Of a stretch of 41,608 nucleotides of DNA, positions 11,168-19,031 are shown in pieces. The DNA is from an uncultured Verrucomicrobiota bacterium (GTDB taxonomy: Bacteria; Verrucomicrobiota; Verrucomicrobiia; Limisphaerales; AAA164-E04), in NCBI GenBank assembly GCA_913061285.1, contig CAJXVR010000021.1:1-41608 (forward strand). The letters run 5' to 3'. The notes beneath the pieces were generated by a model. It saw only the letters and a list, made by a program, of their open reading frames with translations, was not told the origin of the DNA and made no database searches. A program made the translations under genes and the position numbers. Position 1 is the first letter of the stretch. Every line of letters starts with the position of its first letter.

Positions 11168-12577
11168 GTGTTTCAGAACATCCAATCAATCCATTTCAGC
11201 GGCGTCTGCGGCACCGCGATGGCATCATGCGCCGCCGCCCTTCAAGTGAAGGGATTCCAGGTAACAGGCTCGGATCAAGGCGCCTACCCTCCCATGTCCC
11301 AGTTCTTGGAGTCACAAGGGATCGCCATTCGATCTCCCTACGCTGAAGCCAATCTCGCCCACCGTCCCGATCTCGTCGTCATCGGAAATGCCCTGTCCCG
11401 CGGAAACCCTGAGGTCGAGTATGTGCTTGATAACAAGCTCCCGTATTGCTCTCTACCAGAGCTCTTGAAAGAGTTTTTTATTCGCGGCAAGCGTTCGATT
11501 GTCATCACTGGCACCCATGGCAAGACCACCACCACATCGCTCATGGCCTGGGTTTTCGAATCCGCTGGGCTTAATCCGAGTTTCCTCATTGGAGGAGTGC
11601 CCCATAATTTCGGTTACGGCGCGCGTTTTACGGACAGTGACTGGATTATTTTAGAAGGCGACGAATACGACACGGCGTTTTTCGATAAGCGGAGTAAATT
11701 CGTCCACTATCTCCCAGAGATCGGAATCATCAACAACCTCGAGTTTGATCATGCGGACATCTTCGACGACCTGGCCGCAATCCAACTATCCTTTAAACGC
11801 TTTATCAATATCATTCCCCGCCAAGGGATGCTGCTCGTAAACGGTGAAGAGGCCAACCTGGAAGACCTGCTCAAAGTCGATCACTGCCCTATCAGATCGT
11901 TCGGACTCGACGAAGGCAACCAGTTTGGAGCGGCCAACATTCAGCTCGAGGCACAGGGTTCTCACTTTGACGTCAATGGCACCCGCTATTTCTTACCCAT
12001 GGTTGGGCATCTCAACATCCGCAACGCGCTTGCTGTTATCGCCTGCGCACAACATTGCGGCATTCCTGATGAAGCCGTCCAAGAAGGCTTAGCTAGTTTC
12101 AAAGGAATCAAGCGTCGCATGGAGGTTCGCGCCACGGTGAATGAGATCACGATCATCGATGACTTTGGACATCATCCGACGGCGATTCGCGAAACCATCA
12201 ACGCGCTTCGGGTAGCCTATCCTAAGCAGAAACTCTGGATCGCCTTCGAACCTCGTAGCAATACCACCCGTCGCAACATTTTCCAAACTGAGCTGGCTGA
12301 CGCACTCGCACTCGCAGATAGCGCACTCATCTCGCAGGTCGCTCGTCTCGATCTGCTCGCAGTCGATCAACGACTCAACCCTGAACAATTGGTCTCTGAT
12401 ATTCAGGCGAGAAACACCGACTGCGTCTACAGCGAAGATGCGGATACCATTTGCGCCCACCTGAAGGAGCACTGTGTTGCGAATGATGTTGTTTGCATCT
12501 TTAGCAATGGGGCCTTCGGAAACTTGCACAGCAAATTGGAAGGCGCCCTGAAAGAACGGAACCAGCCCAGGCCCTAG
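11168..12577 (+). CDS. mpl: UDP-MurNAc:tripeptide ligase (Mpl), peptidoglycan recycling
   Basis: This 469-residue protein starts with GTG. It is a Mur ligase with the N-terminal UDP-binding motif HFSGVCGTAMAS, the ATP P-loop GTHGKTTTT (about residues 115-123), the metal/substrate segment EGDEYDTAFFDKRSKF, DDFGHHPTA, and EPRSNTTRR near the C-terminal domain. EYDTAFFDKRSKF and the NNLEFDHADIF segment distinguish Mpl from MurC. Mpl joins recycled L-Ala-gamma-D-Glu-meso-DAP to UDP-MurNAc in the cytoplasm, so this organism makes and recycles DAP-type peptidoglycan. It sits 38 nt after gatB and is probably co-transcribed with it. Confidence 0.93.
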   Translation: MFQNIQSIHFSGVCGTAMASCAAALQVKGFQVTGSDQGAYPPMSQFLESQGIAIRSPYAEANLAHRPDLVVIGNALSRGNPEVEYVLDNKLPYCSLPELLKEFFIRGKRSIVITGTHGKTTTTSLMAWVFESAGLNPSFLIGGVPHNFGYGARFTDSDWIILEGDEYDTAFFDKRSKFVHYLPEIGIINNLEFDHADIFDDLAAIQLSFKRFINIIPRQGMLLVNGEEANLEDLLKVDHCPIRSFGLDEGNQFGAANIQLEAQGSHFDVNGTRYFLPMVGHLNIRNALAVIACAQHCGIPDEAVQEGLASFKGIKRRMEVRATVNEITIIDDFGHHPTAIRETINALRVAYPKQKLWIAFEPRSNTTRRNIFQTELADALALADSALISQVARLDLLAVDQRLNPEQLVSDIQARNTDCVYSEDADTICAHLKEHCVANDVVCIFSNGAFGNLHSKLEGALKERNQPRP

Positions 12578-12735
12578 AGGCTTCTGACCGCTTTGATCGC
12601 TTGAGGCATTCACCGGGCCGATTTCACCTCCATCGCTGAGATGACCTGCGGTCATACCTCAGATGATAATTCGGTCATCCACAGACACCGACCTTGATGA
12701 TTGTCTGTTCGATATCCCCTGATAGACTTTCCGCC

Positions 12736-14142
12736 ATGAACCGCCCAACCAACTCACTCAAACTAGGTCTCTTCGCGTTCATACTTTGCCTCCTATCACC
12801 CTCGTTGGTAGCAGAACAACCGAACATCATCTACATCCTTGCCGATGATCTTGGGTATGGCGACCTCAGCTGCTACGGACAGAAAACGCTAAGAACGCCT
12901 CATCTCGATCAAATGGCGAGAGAAGGCATACGCTTCACTCGGCACTACGCTGGATCCACCGTCTGCGCACCCTCTCGGTGCGTCCTCATGACCGGCCTTC
13001 ACACTGGCCATGCGCGCGTTCGAGGCAACGGTCCAGGCCGTCTCCACCCTAGCGATTTAACCATTGCGTCCGTCCTACAAGAATCCGGATACAAGACCGC
13101 CTGCTTCGGAAAATGGGGCATCGGCAACCCCCCCCCATTGAACGATCCCAACGAACACGGTTTTGACGAATTCTATGGTTACGTCAATATGTTCCATGCT
13201 CACAATTATTACCCAGAGTTCTTAGTACGGAACGGCGAGAAAGAAGCGCTACGAAATCAATTGTACGCTGACTGGAAGAGTAAGCAAACCCCAGAACGTG
13301 AAGGCTTTGGCGTAGCGAAGGTTGCGCTCGACTACGCGCCCAGACTCATCTTTGAGGAAGCGAAACAATTTATTGAAGAGAATCGCGACGGCCCTTTCTT
13401 TCTCTACTACGCTCTTAATATTCCCCACGCCAACAACGAAGGCGGCCGTGAAGGCCGCGTCAGCGGAAACGGAATGCGATCGCCGGCATTCGGGGCCTTT
13501 GGTGATAAGGATTGGCCGATACAGGAAAAAGGATTCGCGGGAATGATCCAGACAATCGACGAGCACGTCGGCGAAATTCTCACCCAACTCAAAACATTGG
13601 GAATCGACAAAAAAACGGCCGTCTTCTTCAGTAGCGACAATGGTCCCCACCAAGAAGGCGGGCACCTAATGAACTTCTTCAATTCCAACGGTGAGCTACG
13701 AGGCAAGAAGCGAGATCTCTATGAAGGAGGAATCAGAGTCCCTCTCATTGCCAGATGGCCAGGGCACATACCTGCCAATAAAGTGAGTCAACTCATTTCG
13801 GGATTCCAGGATATGTTTCCCACCTTCGCTGATCTCGCAAATATTCCCACGCCACATGCGATCGACGGCATCACCTTGGTACCGACACTCCTGGGCCAAG
13901 CAGCCAAACAAATCACCCACCCCTACCTCTATTGGGAATTTTACGAACAGGGAGGAAAGACCTCGGTCCTCCAAGGCAACTGGAAGGCAGTAAAACGTAA
14001 CTTCCTCAAGAACCCCGATGCTGCCCTCGAACTCTATCGAATCGACTCCGACCCGTCTGAGGAGAACGACATCGCCAACGAACACCCGGCAATCGTTCGA
14101 GCAATTTCACGGATTATGAACGCTGAGCACTGGGATCCATAA
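12736..14142 (+). CDS. Secreted arylsulfatase-family enzyme
   Basis: This family S1 (alkaline phosphatase superfamily) sulfatase has about 468 residues from the ATG at 12736. That start gives a clean signal peptide (LGLFAFILCLL, then SPSLVAEQ); an upstream in-frame ATG at 12694 would bury it. Metal ligands sit in ILADDLGYGD (D37-D38). The activation motif CAPSR (C77-R81) contains the cysteine that must become formylglycine. GKWGIG and FFSSDNGPH hold further conserved residues. It probably desulfates glycans or sulfate esters outside the cytoplasm; the substrate cannot be read from the sequence. No formylglycine-generating enzyme is visible here. A metalloprotease gene follows 48 nt downstream. 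Confidence 0.93.
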   Translation: MNRPTNSLKLGLFAFILCLLSPSLVAEQPNIIYILADDLGYGDLSCYGQKTLRTPHLDQMAREGIRFTRHYAGSTVCAPSRCVLMTGLHTGHARVRGNGPGRLHPSDLTIASVLQESGYKTACFGKWGIGNPPPLNDPNEHGFDEFYGYVNMFHAHNYYPEFLVRNGEKEALRNQLYADWKSKQTPEREGFGVAKVALDYAPRLIFEEAKQFIEENRDGPFFLYYALNIPHANNEGGREGRVSGNGMRSPAFGAFGDKDWPIQEKGFAGMIQTIDEHVGEILTQLKTLGIDKKTAVFFSSDNGPHQEGGHLMNFFNSNGELRGKKRDLYEGGIRVPLIARWPGHIPANKVSQLISGFQDMFPTFADLANIPTPHAIDGITLVPTLLGQAAKQITHPYLYWEFYEQGGKTSVLQGNWKAVKRNFLKNPDAALELYRIDSDPSEENDIANEHPAIVRAISRIMNAEHWDP

Positions 14143-14190
14143 ACAGATTCAAGCCCTAGAACTCCCATTCGACCCCAATCTCGCCGAACA

Positions 14191-15990
14191 ATGAAGACTA
14201 CCACTCAGCGCCTTGTTATTGCCGTAGGAAGCCTAGTCAGTTTCGCTTGTGTCGCCTTCGTCGCCAAAATTAACGACCAAGGGGATTTCCGACGCTGGCA
14301 TTATGACAATCCTCCACCGAGTGTCTCAGATAACGTCTTCAATCGAGAAACCAAGGCCATCCGATTCAGCTTCGCAGAGGAGGCCTTTTCTGAATCGTCC
14401 CGCGCACAGGAACTCAATGCCATTCGCTCCGCGTTTGGACAATGGGAAGCCGTCCCTCACTCAATCATCGATTTCGAAGAAGGCCCACTGGTCCCAAACG
14501 CCTTCGACATCAACCCGGGAGACGGAACCAACATCGTCAAATGGGTACGCAACTCAACGCTTGTGAACGGAGGGAAGAGCGATATCAGCGGCCGACTAGG
14601 ATCAGCCTTCACGCTCTTCTTCGCCGACGGGCGAATGGCGGCGGCCGATATCGTGCTCAATGGGGTTGAACACGATTGGTTTTCTGATCCCGCCACCCCC
14701 AAACCAGAAGCCCATTTCATCGAAGGAACCGTCATTCACGAGCTGGGCCATGTTCTCGGACTCGATCACACACCACTAGGGGCCGGAACGATGTTCGCAC
14801 GCGATGGTTCGGGTGTTGGCTTCCAGAGTGGCCTTAGTTCCGATGAAATTTCTTTCGCTCAGTCCGTCTATGGCGATGAGAATGCCCGTCGTTCCCTAGG
14901 CAGCATCGAGGGCACCGTTCAAGCCAGCGGCCAAGGAATTCTCGGAGCAGGTCTATTTCTTGAAACCCCTTCTGGACATCTCGTCGCGGGCACAGTTTCC
15001 ATTGAGGCGACGGCAGGGAACAGTCAGGGCTTCTACCAATTCCTCGGCGTCCCTCCAGGAGACTACTTCATTCGTGCTCAACCGCTGGATGCCTCCAGCG
15101 CCAGCCGTACCCTAGTCAAAGGAAGGGATGTTTCGTTTTCCCGCTTCAATCAAGCCGAGGTAAATTTCACCGCCACGGAGCCACTCCCAGTCTCAGTCAT
15201 TCAAGGTCAGCAAACCCGTGTCGATTTGACCCTCAACCTTACACCGCCCACATTTCGTATCGATCGAATCCGGCAATTCACGGACTCGCCAACCGGCATT
15301 CGCTCGGGAAACGCCGCCATCACACTCACCCAAGGCGACCAAGACAAAACGATCGGCGTCTTTGGAACAACGCTTCCGATTACGGATGTTGAGCTCTTGA
15401 TCACGGGCGACGGACTCACGCTCGGCCCGACGGAAGTCACCACCCAGTTTTTTTCTAACCTCCCCCACCTCTTTCGAACGGTTTCCGTCTCCAGCGACGC
15501 AACCCCGGGACTTCGATCCTTTATTGTCAGACGCGGAGCTGACCGCGCCTACGCTAGCGGTTTTATCGAGATTCGAGCCCTTGAGCCCGACGACAATTTC
15601 GACGGGCTGTCGGATAACTTTCAACGGTTACACTTTGCGCCCTTCACATCACCGGAAGCGGCACCGACCGCCGATCCAGACGAGGACGGACGAACGAATG
15701 CTGAAGAGGCTCAGATGGGGTCGAACCCAATCGTTCCCACAGAATCATCCATTCCCAACTCAGAACTATCCATCCAACAAGTTTCACTGAACGCCAGCGG
15801 AGCCACCATTAGCTTCGAAAGCCTGGCGGGAATCTCATATCAACTTTTCACCCGCGATCATGTCACCGACTCTCCCTGGGTTCCGATTGGCGATCCTGTG
15901 ACTGGAAACGGCTCACTTCAATCCATTACCGATGCCAGTGCCGAGGCGGACATTCGATTCTACGAGCTTCGGGCATCGGCTAGTCGTTGA
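14191..15990 (+). CDS. Secreted matrixin-like (M10) zinc metalloprotease
   Basis: This 599-residue exported protein has an N-terminal hydrophobic signal. The catalytic zinc motif HELGHVLGLDH (H183, E184, H187, H193) is followed by a Met-turn GTMF, as in M10A matrixins, and the catalytic domain ends near SQSVYG (about residue 228). A carboxypeptidase-regulatory-like beta domain follows at about 235-310. Further on is a calcium-binding, thrombospondin-3/dockerin-like stretch, DPDEDGRTNAEEAQMGSNP (about 497-515). The tail (LAGISYQLF to RFYELRASASR) resembles the C-terminal module common on verrucomicrobial secreted proteins. It likely degrades extracellular protein. The upstream sulfatase, 48 nt away, suggests a shared role outside the cell. 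Confidence 0.88.
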   Translation: MKTTTQRLVIAVGSLVSFACVAFVAKINDQGDFRRWHYDNPPPSVSDNVFNRETKAIRFSFAEEAFSESSRAQELNAIRSAFGQWEAVPHSIIDFEEGPLVPNAFDINPGDGTNIVKWVRNSTLVNGGKSDISGRLGSAFTLFFADGRMAAADIVLNGVEHDWFSDPATPKPEAHFIEGTVIHELGHVLGLDHTPLGAGTMFARDGSGVGFQSGLSSDEISFAQSVYGDENARRSLGSIEGTVQASGQGILGAGLFLETPSGHLVAGTVSIEATAGNSQGFYQFLGVPPGDYFIRAQPLDASSASRTLVKGRDVSFSRFNQAEVNFTATEPLPVSVIQGQQTRVDLTLNLTPPTFRIDRIRQFTDSPTGIRSGNAAITLTQGDQDKTIGVFGTTLPITDVELLITGDGLTLGPTEVTTQFFSNLPHLFRTVSVSSDATPGLRSFIVRRGADRAYASGFIEIRALEPDDNFDGLSDNFQRLHFAPFTSPEAAPTADPDEDGRTNAEEAQMGSNPIVPTESSIPNSELSIQQVSLNASGATISFESLAGISYQLFTRDHVTDSPWVPIGDPVTGNGSLQSITDASAEADIRFYELRASASR

Positions 15991-16134
15991 GCGCCCATAC
16001 CGGAAAACCACGCCCGCCCTCCCTCACGGCACCAAAAGCCCCACAGAAAGCCCCAACGATTCAGCATGGACAAGCTGACAAGGAAACCTATGCTTTGATC
16101 ATCGGAATGAGGGTTGAGCACACCCAAATAAGGC

Positions 16135-16668
16135 ATGAAAAAAACATTACTTCTATCCGCCGCCATACTCATAGGTTTGGCTGGAATCTCAACACAAACG
16201 CAAGCCGAGCTGAAGGTCGGCGATAAAGCACCTGATTTCTCCCTTCCTGGGAGTGATGGGAAGACGTACAAACTCTCGGATTTCGCGGGAAAACAGGCGG
16301 TTGTGATCGCTTGGTATCCCAAAGCGTTTACCGGTGGTTGAACACGCGAATGCAAGTCACTCCGTGAGAGTGGCGCAAAACTACGTGAGTTCAATGTCGC
16401 CTACTTCACCGCAAGTTGCGACGACGCCGATACCAACAAACGCTTCGCCGAGTCCCTCGACCTTGACTATCCGATCTTAAGTGATCCAGGAAAAGCGACG
16501 GCCAAAGCCTATGGAGTGGTGAATGAAAGCCGCCCCTTTCCTTTCCGATGGACTTATTACATCGGTAAAGATGGCAACGTCCTCGAAATCGATAAGTCAG
16601 TCAAGGCTGGCTCTCATGGGGAGGACATCTACAAGAAACTCGTCAGTCACGGTATCAGCAAGAAATAA
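16135..16668 (+). CDS. Exported peroxiredoxin, probable selenoprotein (Sec69 at TGA)
   Basis: Read through the in-frame TGA at 16339-16341, the gene encodes 177 residues ending at TAA 16666-16668. Residues 1-24 are a signal peptide ([14 protein letters not shown]...TQA). The AhpC/TSA-type peroxiredoxin domain continues without break across the [25 protein letters not shown], then [15 protein letters not shown]. In relatives the TGA position is the peroxidatic Cys of TxGC, so Sec would be the peroxide-reducing residue. C73, four residues on, and C94 are possible resolving cysteines. A hairpin fitting the bacterial SECIS rule lies directly downstream. A strong terminator (16705) ends the unit. 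The alternative is a nonsense mutation in a Cys enzyme, which would truncate the protein at 68 residues. No sel genes lie in the window. Confidence 0.82.
16351..16377 (+). promoter_or_regulatory. Putative bacterial SECIS element
   Basis: A hairpin starts 9 nt after the TGA. TGC, a 2-nt AA bulge and GTCACTC (16351-16362) pair with GAGTGGC and GCA (16368-16377), giving 10 pairs including one G-U. The 5-nt apical loop is CGTGA (16363-16367). There are 21 nt between the TGA and the loop, and the loop has G in its second position followed by T. Both agree with the published bacterial SECIS consensus (G in the first two loop bases, 16-37 nt from UGA). It would recruit SelB with Sec-tRNA while remaining part of the coding sequence. 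Confidence 0.7.
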
Positions 16669-16704
16669 AGAACTCTAACGAATCACTCACCTTCACCGAT
16701 AATG

Positions 16705-16735
16705 AAGAGCAAGCTCCCGGGCTTGCTCTTTTTTT
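16705..16735 (+). terminator. Rho-independent terminator after the peroxiredoxin gene
   Basis: A perfect 10-bp stem, AAGAGCAAGC (16705-16714) with GCTTGCTCTT (16721-16730), has a 6-nt loop and runs into T7 (16729-16735). It lies 37 nt after the peroxiredoxin stop codon at 16668. The T-run overlaps the stop codon of the convergent MOSC gene. Confidence 0.92.
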
Positions 16736-17225
16736 AATCTAATACGACCAAATCCTGAGGCCCTGGTGAGAGAACACCATCCGTCAGAATCTTGACCCGA
16801 AGTCCGCCTCTACCGCGAAGCGCCTCTTCAGCCCCTTCGCAAAACGCCTGATTCATCCAGTAGCATGGACTAGCTTCTTCTGTCCCCAGCAGCTCAAGTT
16901 CTCCCAGACTGAATCGACACCCAATCAAGCGATTCAAGTCCACCCCCGATGTGACGATATTGCGCCGCATCACGGATGGGCATTTTTTGACACCGTCAAA
17001 CTGGGCGCACAAGTCGAGATAGACCTCCTCAGCAAAAAAGGTCAACTGTCCCTTGTAGTCTTTCTTATGGTCAAAGAAACGATCCCCGATAATACCTTTA
17101 CCGGCAATGCACTCGACCGAGTGTCGTTCCTCCATCTCAAAGTGGCGAGGTTCCTTTCCGTGTTGCCCAACAAAACGATGCCCCCCAGACACAAATAGCT
17201 TCTTTATCTCAATCGTTTGCTTCAT
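16734..17225 (-). CDS. MOSC domain protein
   Basis: This 163-residue cytoplasmic protein matches stand-alone MOSC (molybdenum cofactor sulfurase C-terminal) domains. Visible features are the beta-rich core with GKGIIGDRFFDHKKDYKGQ, the RRNIVTSGVDLNRLIG segment, and the conserved cysteine in SPCYWMNQA. Family members are thought to carry sulfur or bind molybdenum cofactor; some act in detoxifying N-hydroxylated compounds (YiiM/YuaD-like). The particular substrate is unknown. The gene converges on the selenoprotein gene, with the shared terminator between them. Confidence 0.88.
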   Translation of the reverse strand: MKQTIEIKKLFVSGGHRFVGQHGKEPRHFEMEERHSVECIAGKGIIGDRFFDHKKDYKGQLTFFAEEVYLDLCAQFDGVKKCPSVMRRNIVTSGVDLNRLIGCRFSLGELELLGTEEASPCYWMNQAFCEGAEEALRGRGGLRVKILTDGVLSPGPQDLVVLD

Positions 17226-17368
17226 GCCGTCACTCTTTCAACTGAATCTCGTTGAAATCGAATCATCGACTTCACGAATCAAACTAACACGACGTTCCAC
17301 CCATATAAAGCCTAGACCAAGAGCCCCTTGAACTTGCTGATACGATTCTGGAACTGAAACGATCAAAA

Positions 17369-17390
17369 GGCATTCCGATATCGGAATGCC
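17369..17390 (-). terminator. 22-bp perfect palindrome, probable minus-strand terminator
   Basis: GGCATTCCGA-TA-TCGGAATGCC is perfectly palindromic and can fold as a 9-bp hairpin with an ATAT loop. On the minus strand it is followed by TTTT and lies 18 nt past the stop of the small gene ending at 17408. A short U-tract terminator is the simplest reading; a symmetric protein-binding site is possible. Confidence 0.55.
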
Positions 17391-17407
17391 CGATCTCCGA
17401 GGACGCA

Positions 17408-17728
17408 CTAGTAGAGGAGTCTAGCGAGCTGATTCAGCGCTCGCAGTGATGGGCGAAGCCCTAGCGCCCGCCTCCAGAGCGGGAGATGTCTCTGATGATC
17501 GCGCACTAGTTCCTTAGCGAAGTCGAGAACTTCGGAGCGTTCGGTGAAGGCGCTCATCTGCTCGAATCGAGCCAATTCAGCGACAAAAAGGCCCGGGGCC
17601 AGCCACAACAAGAATTTAAGAATCAGCCGTCCCCGAGGAAGACAACTCCGCACTAAAAGCTGTCGAGAAAGTCCCTCACGGCGGACCCGGTATCGTCTGC
17701 AATATACGTTCTCAATGGTCTGTCGCAT
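17408..17728 (-). CDS. Small protein of unknown function (106 aa)
   Basis: I do not recognise this 106-residue protein. It is basic and helical in character, with a hydrophobic stretch LILKFLLWLAPGLFVAELARF (about residues 36-56) that could be a membrane-associated helix, followed by an amphipathic arginine/leucine-rich tail ending LARLLY. The ATG is preceded by GGGGA at a plausible ribosome-binding distance. It lies 61 nt after the CxxCH gene, in the same direction, and before a terminator-like palindrome, which supports its being the last gene of that transcription unit. Coding status is likely but unproven. Confidence 0.55.
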   Translation of the reverse strand: MRQTIENVYCRRYRVRREGLSRQLLVRSCLPRGRLILKFLLWLAPGLFVAELARFEQMSAFTERSEVLDFAKELVRDHQRHLPLWRRALGLRPSLRALNQLARLLY

Positions 17729-17789
17729 CTATTGGTTCCCCATCTGCAAGATGGGTACCAGAAGCGTGCAAAAAATTCTTAGCCGAGGC

Positions 17790-19031
17790 TTACCAGAACC
17801 GAGTTATCGAATTCCCCGTCTCTTGAAGAATCCCAAGAATCGCGGATCGTTCGGACCGCGGAATAGCGTTGAACGGGACCTCAGGGATTTCTGCTTCCAG
17901 GATCTCCTTGAGTCGCAACGAGATCTCTTGATGCACGACAGGCTCTAGCCCCTGGAATGCGTCCGCCCCAATCAAATAACTGCATCGATATTTGAAAAGC
18001 CGGTTCTCCAGATCAAAATCTCTCAATGATCGGCCTTGAGCATCTCTGCGGGCACGCTTGGCAAAGGCCTTGGTAAAAGGAGACTGTTGATTCTCCGGTC
18101 GAGCCAATGGCGCTTCATCCAGGAACATCACGTATCTCAAGAAAGCATCGATCTGGGGTTTCATGTAGCGGACATGTCCATATTGCTCCACTGCAAGCCG
18201 GGCTCCATAGATCAAGCGGGTCAAAAAATTATGGAAATGAATCTGATGCCCCAACACTAGGAGCGCGACAAGATCACTCTCTTCGGACGGATACCGTGAT
18301 ACCTGAAAGGGGCGCTTTCCTCCCGGGGCCAGGATTCGACCCCGATGCCGGGCTTGCCCAATATCGTTTGAAACATACCAGGCTCCATAACGTTCCTCGA
18401 GCGGAAGACGATCTGTGATCTGCGCCCCCAGTTCAGTAAAATCGACCAAGCCTCCCCGATCGGTGGCGAAGGATCGAAAGAGGTGCCCAGGGATGCCTAA
18501 GGTTCGTGAGGCGGCGTGACATTCAAGACATTGATTAGTTCGCTCAAAGCTCGGACGAGCCGTCTGCTTCTGTGGGAATGTGTAGAATACCGTCCCAAGG
18601 AATGGATCGGATGCCGTCAACTCCAACACCGGAGCCCCAGGGATATAGCCCAGATAAATCTCATCATTGAAATAGATCGCTCGTGGGTTCAACGGATCAA
18701 TGAAGGTTCGTTGTGCTGATGATTTCGAAAAGACCAAGACTTGAGAAGCCGGCGAAATATCCAGCGCTCTCAAGATGTCTCTGAGATATCCGTCGGGTTC
18801 TTGAAAGGCCAGAGACTGGGTACCGTCCTGAACCTGTCTTGCTAATTCGTCAACCCGAGTCTGCGAAGAGGCTTTCGAATAGCGAATCGGATCTCGCTCG
18901 AACTCCAAAAGATGAGTCGCGCCCTGAAAATCGGCGGCAAACGACCAACCGGTTAACAAGAGGCCAAACACGACGATCAGCAGAGGCAAGGTCAAACTCG
19001 GACGAGCTGCGATCTCAGGCCCAACGGTCAT
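17790..19031 (-). CDS. Exported CxxCH (cytochrome-like) protein of unknown function
   Basis: This 413-residue protein has an N-terminal hydrophobic segment (about residues 12-32, ending SFAAD) that would direct it across the membrane. It has a single heme-attachment-type motif, CLECH (C168-H172), followed by SRTLGIPGHLFRSF. The rest contains many conserved-looking aromatic and acidic residues (YVSNDIGQARHRG, LGHQIHFHNFLTRL, MFLDEAPL) and does not resemble a standard cytochrome c fold. Such mono-heme proteins recur in PVC and Acidobacteria genomes without assigned function. Its start overlaps the stop of the PPK2 gene by 4 nt, so the two are translationally coupled. Confidence 0.75.
   Translation of the reverse strand: MTVGPEIAARPSLTLPLLIVVFGLLLTGWSFAADFQGATHLLEFERDPIRYSKASSQTRVDELARQVQDGTQSLAFQEPDGYLRDILRALDISPASQVLVFSKSSAQRTFIDPLNPRAIYFNDEIYLGYIPGAPVLELTASDPFLGTVFYTFPQKQTARPSFERTNQCLECHAASRTLGIPGHLFRSFATDRGGLVDFTELGAQITDRLPLEERYGAWYVSNDIGQARHRGRILAPGGKRPFQVSRYPSEESDLVALLVLGHQIHFHNFLTRLIYGARLAVEQYGHVRYMKPQIDAFLRYVMFLDEAPLARPENQQSPFTKAFAKRARRDAQGRSLRDFDLENRLFKYRCSYLIGADAFQGLEPVVHQEISLRLKEILEAEIPEVPFNAIPRSERSAILGILQETGNSITRFW

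Noticed and set aside
12636-12662. Imperfect stem-loop between mpl and the sulfatase gene as terminator or riboswitch
   Set aside because: The stem is interrupted by an asymmetric internal loop (A against TAC), no T-run follows, and no known riboswitch pattern is visible.
16339-16341. Peroxiredoxin gene as a nonsense-mutated pseudogene
   Set aside because: Not excluded, but less likely: the stop falls exactly on the catalytic Cys codon, it is TGA, the downstream frame is intact, and a SECIS-like hairpin is correctly placed.
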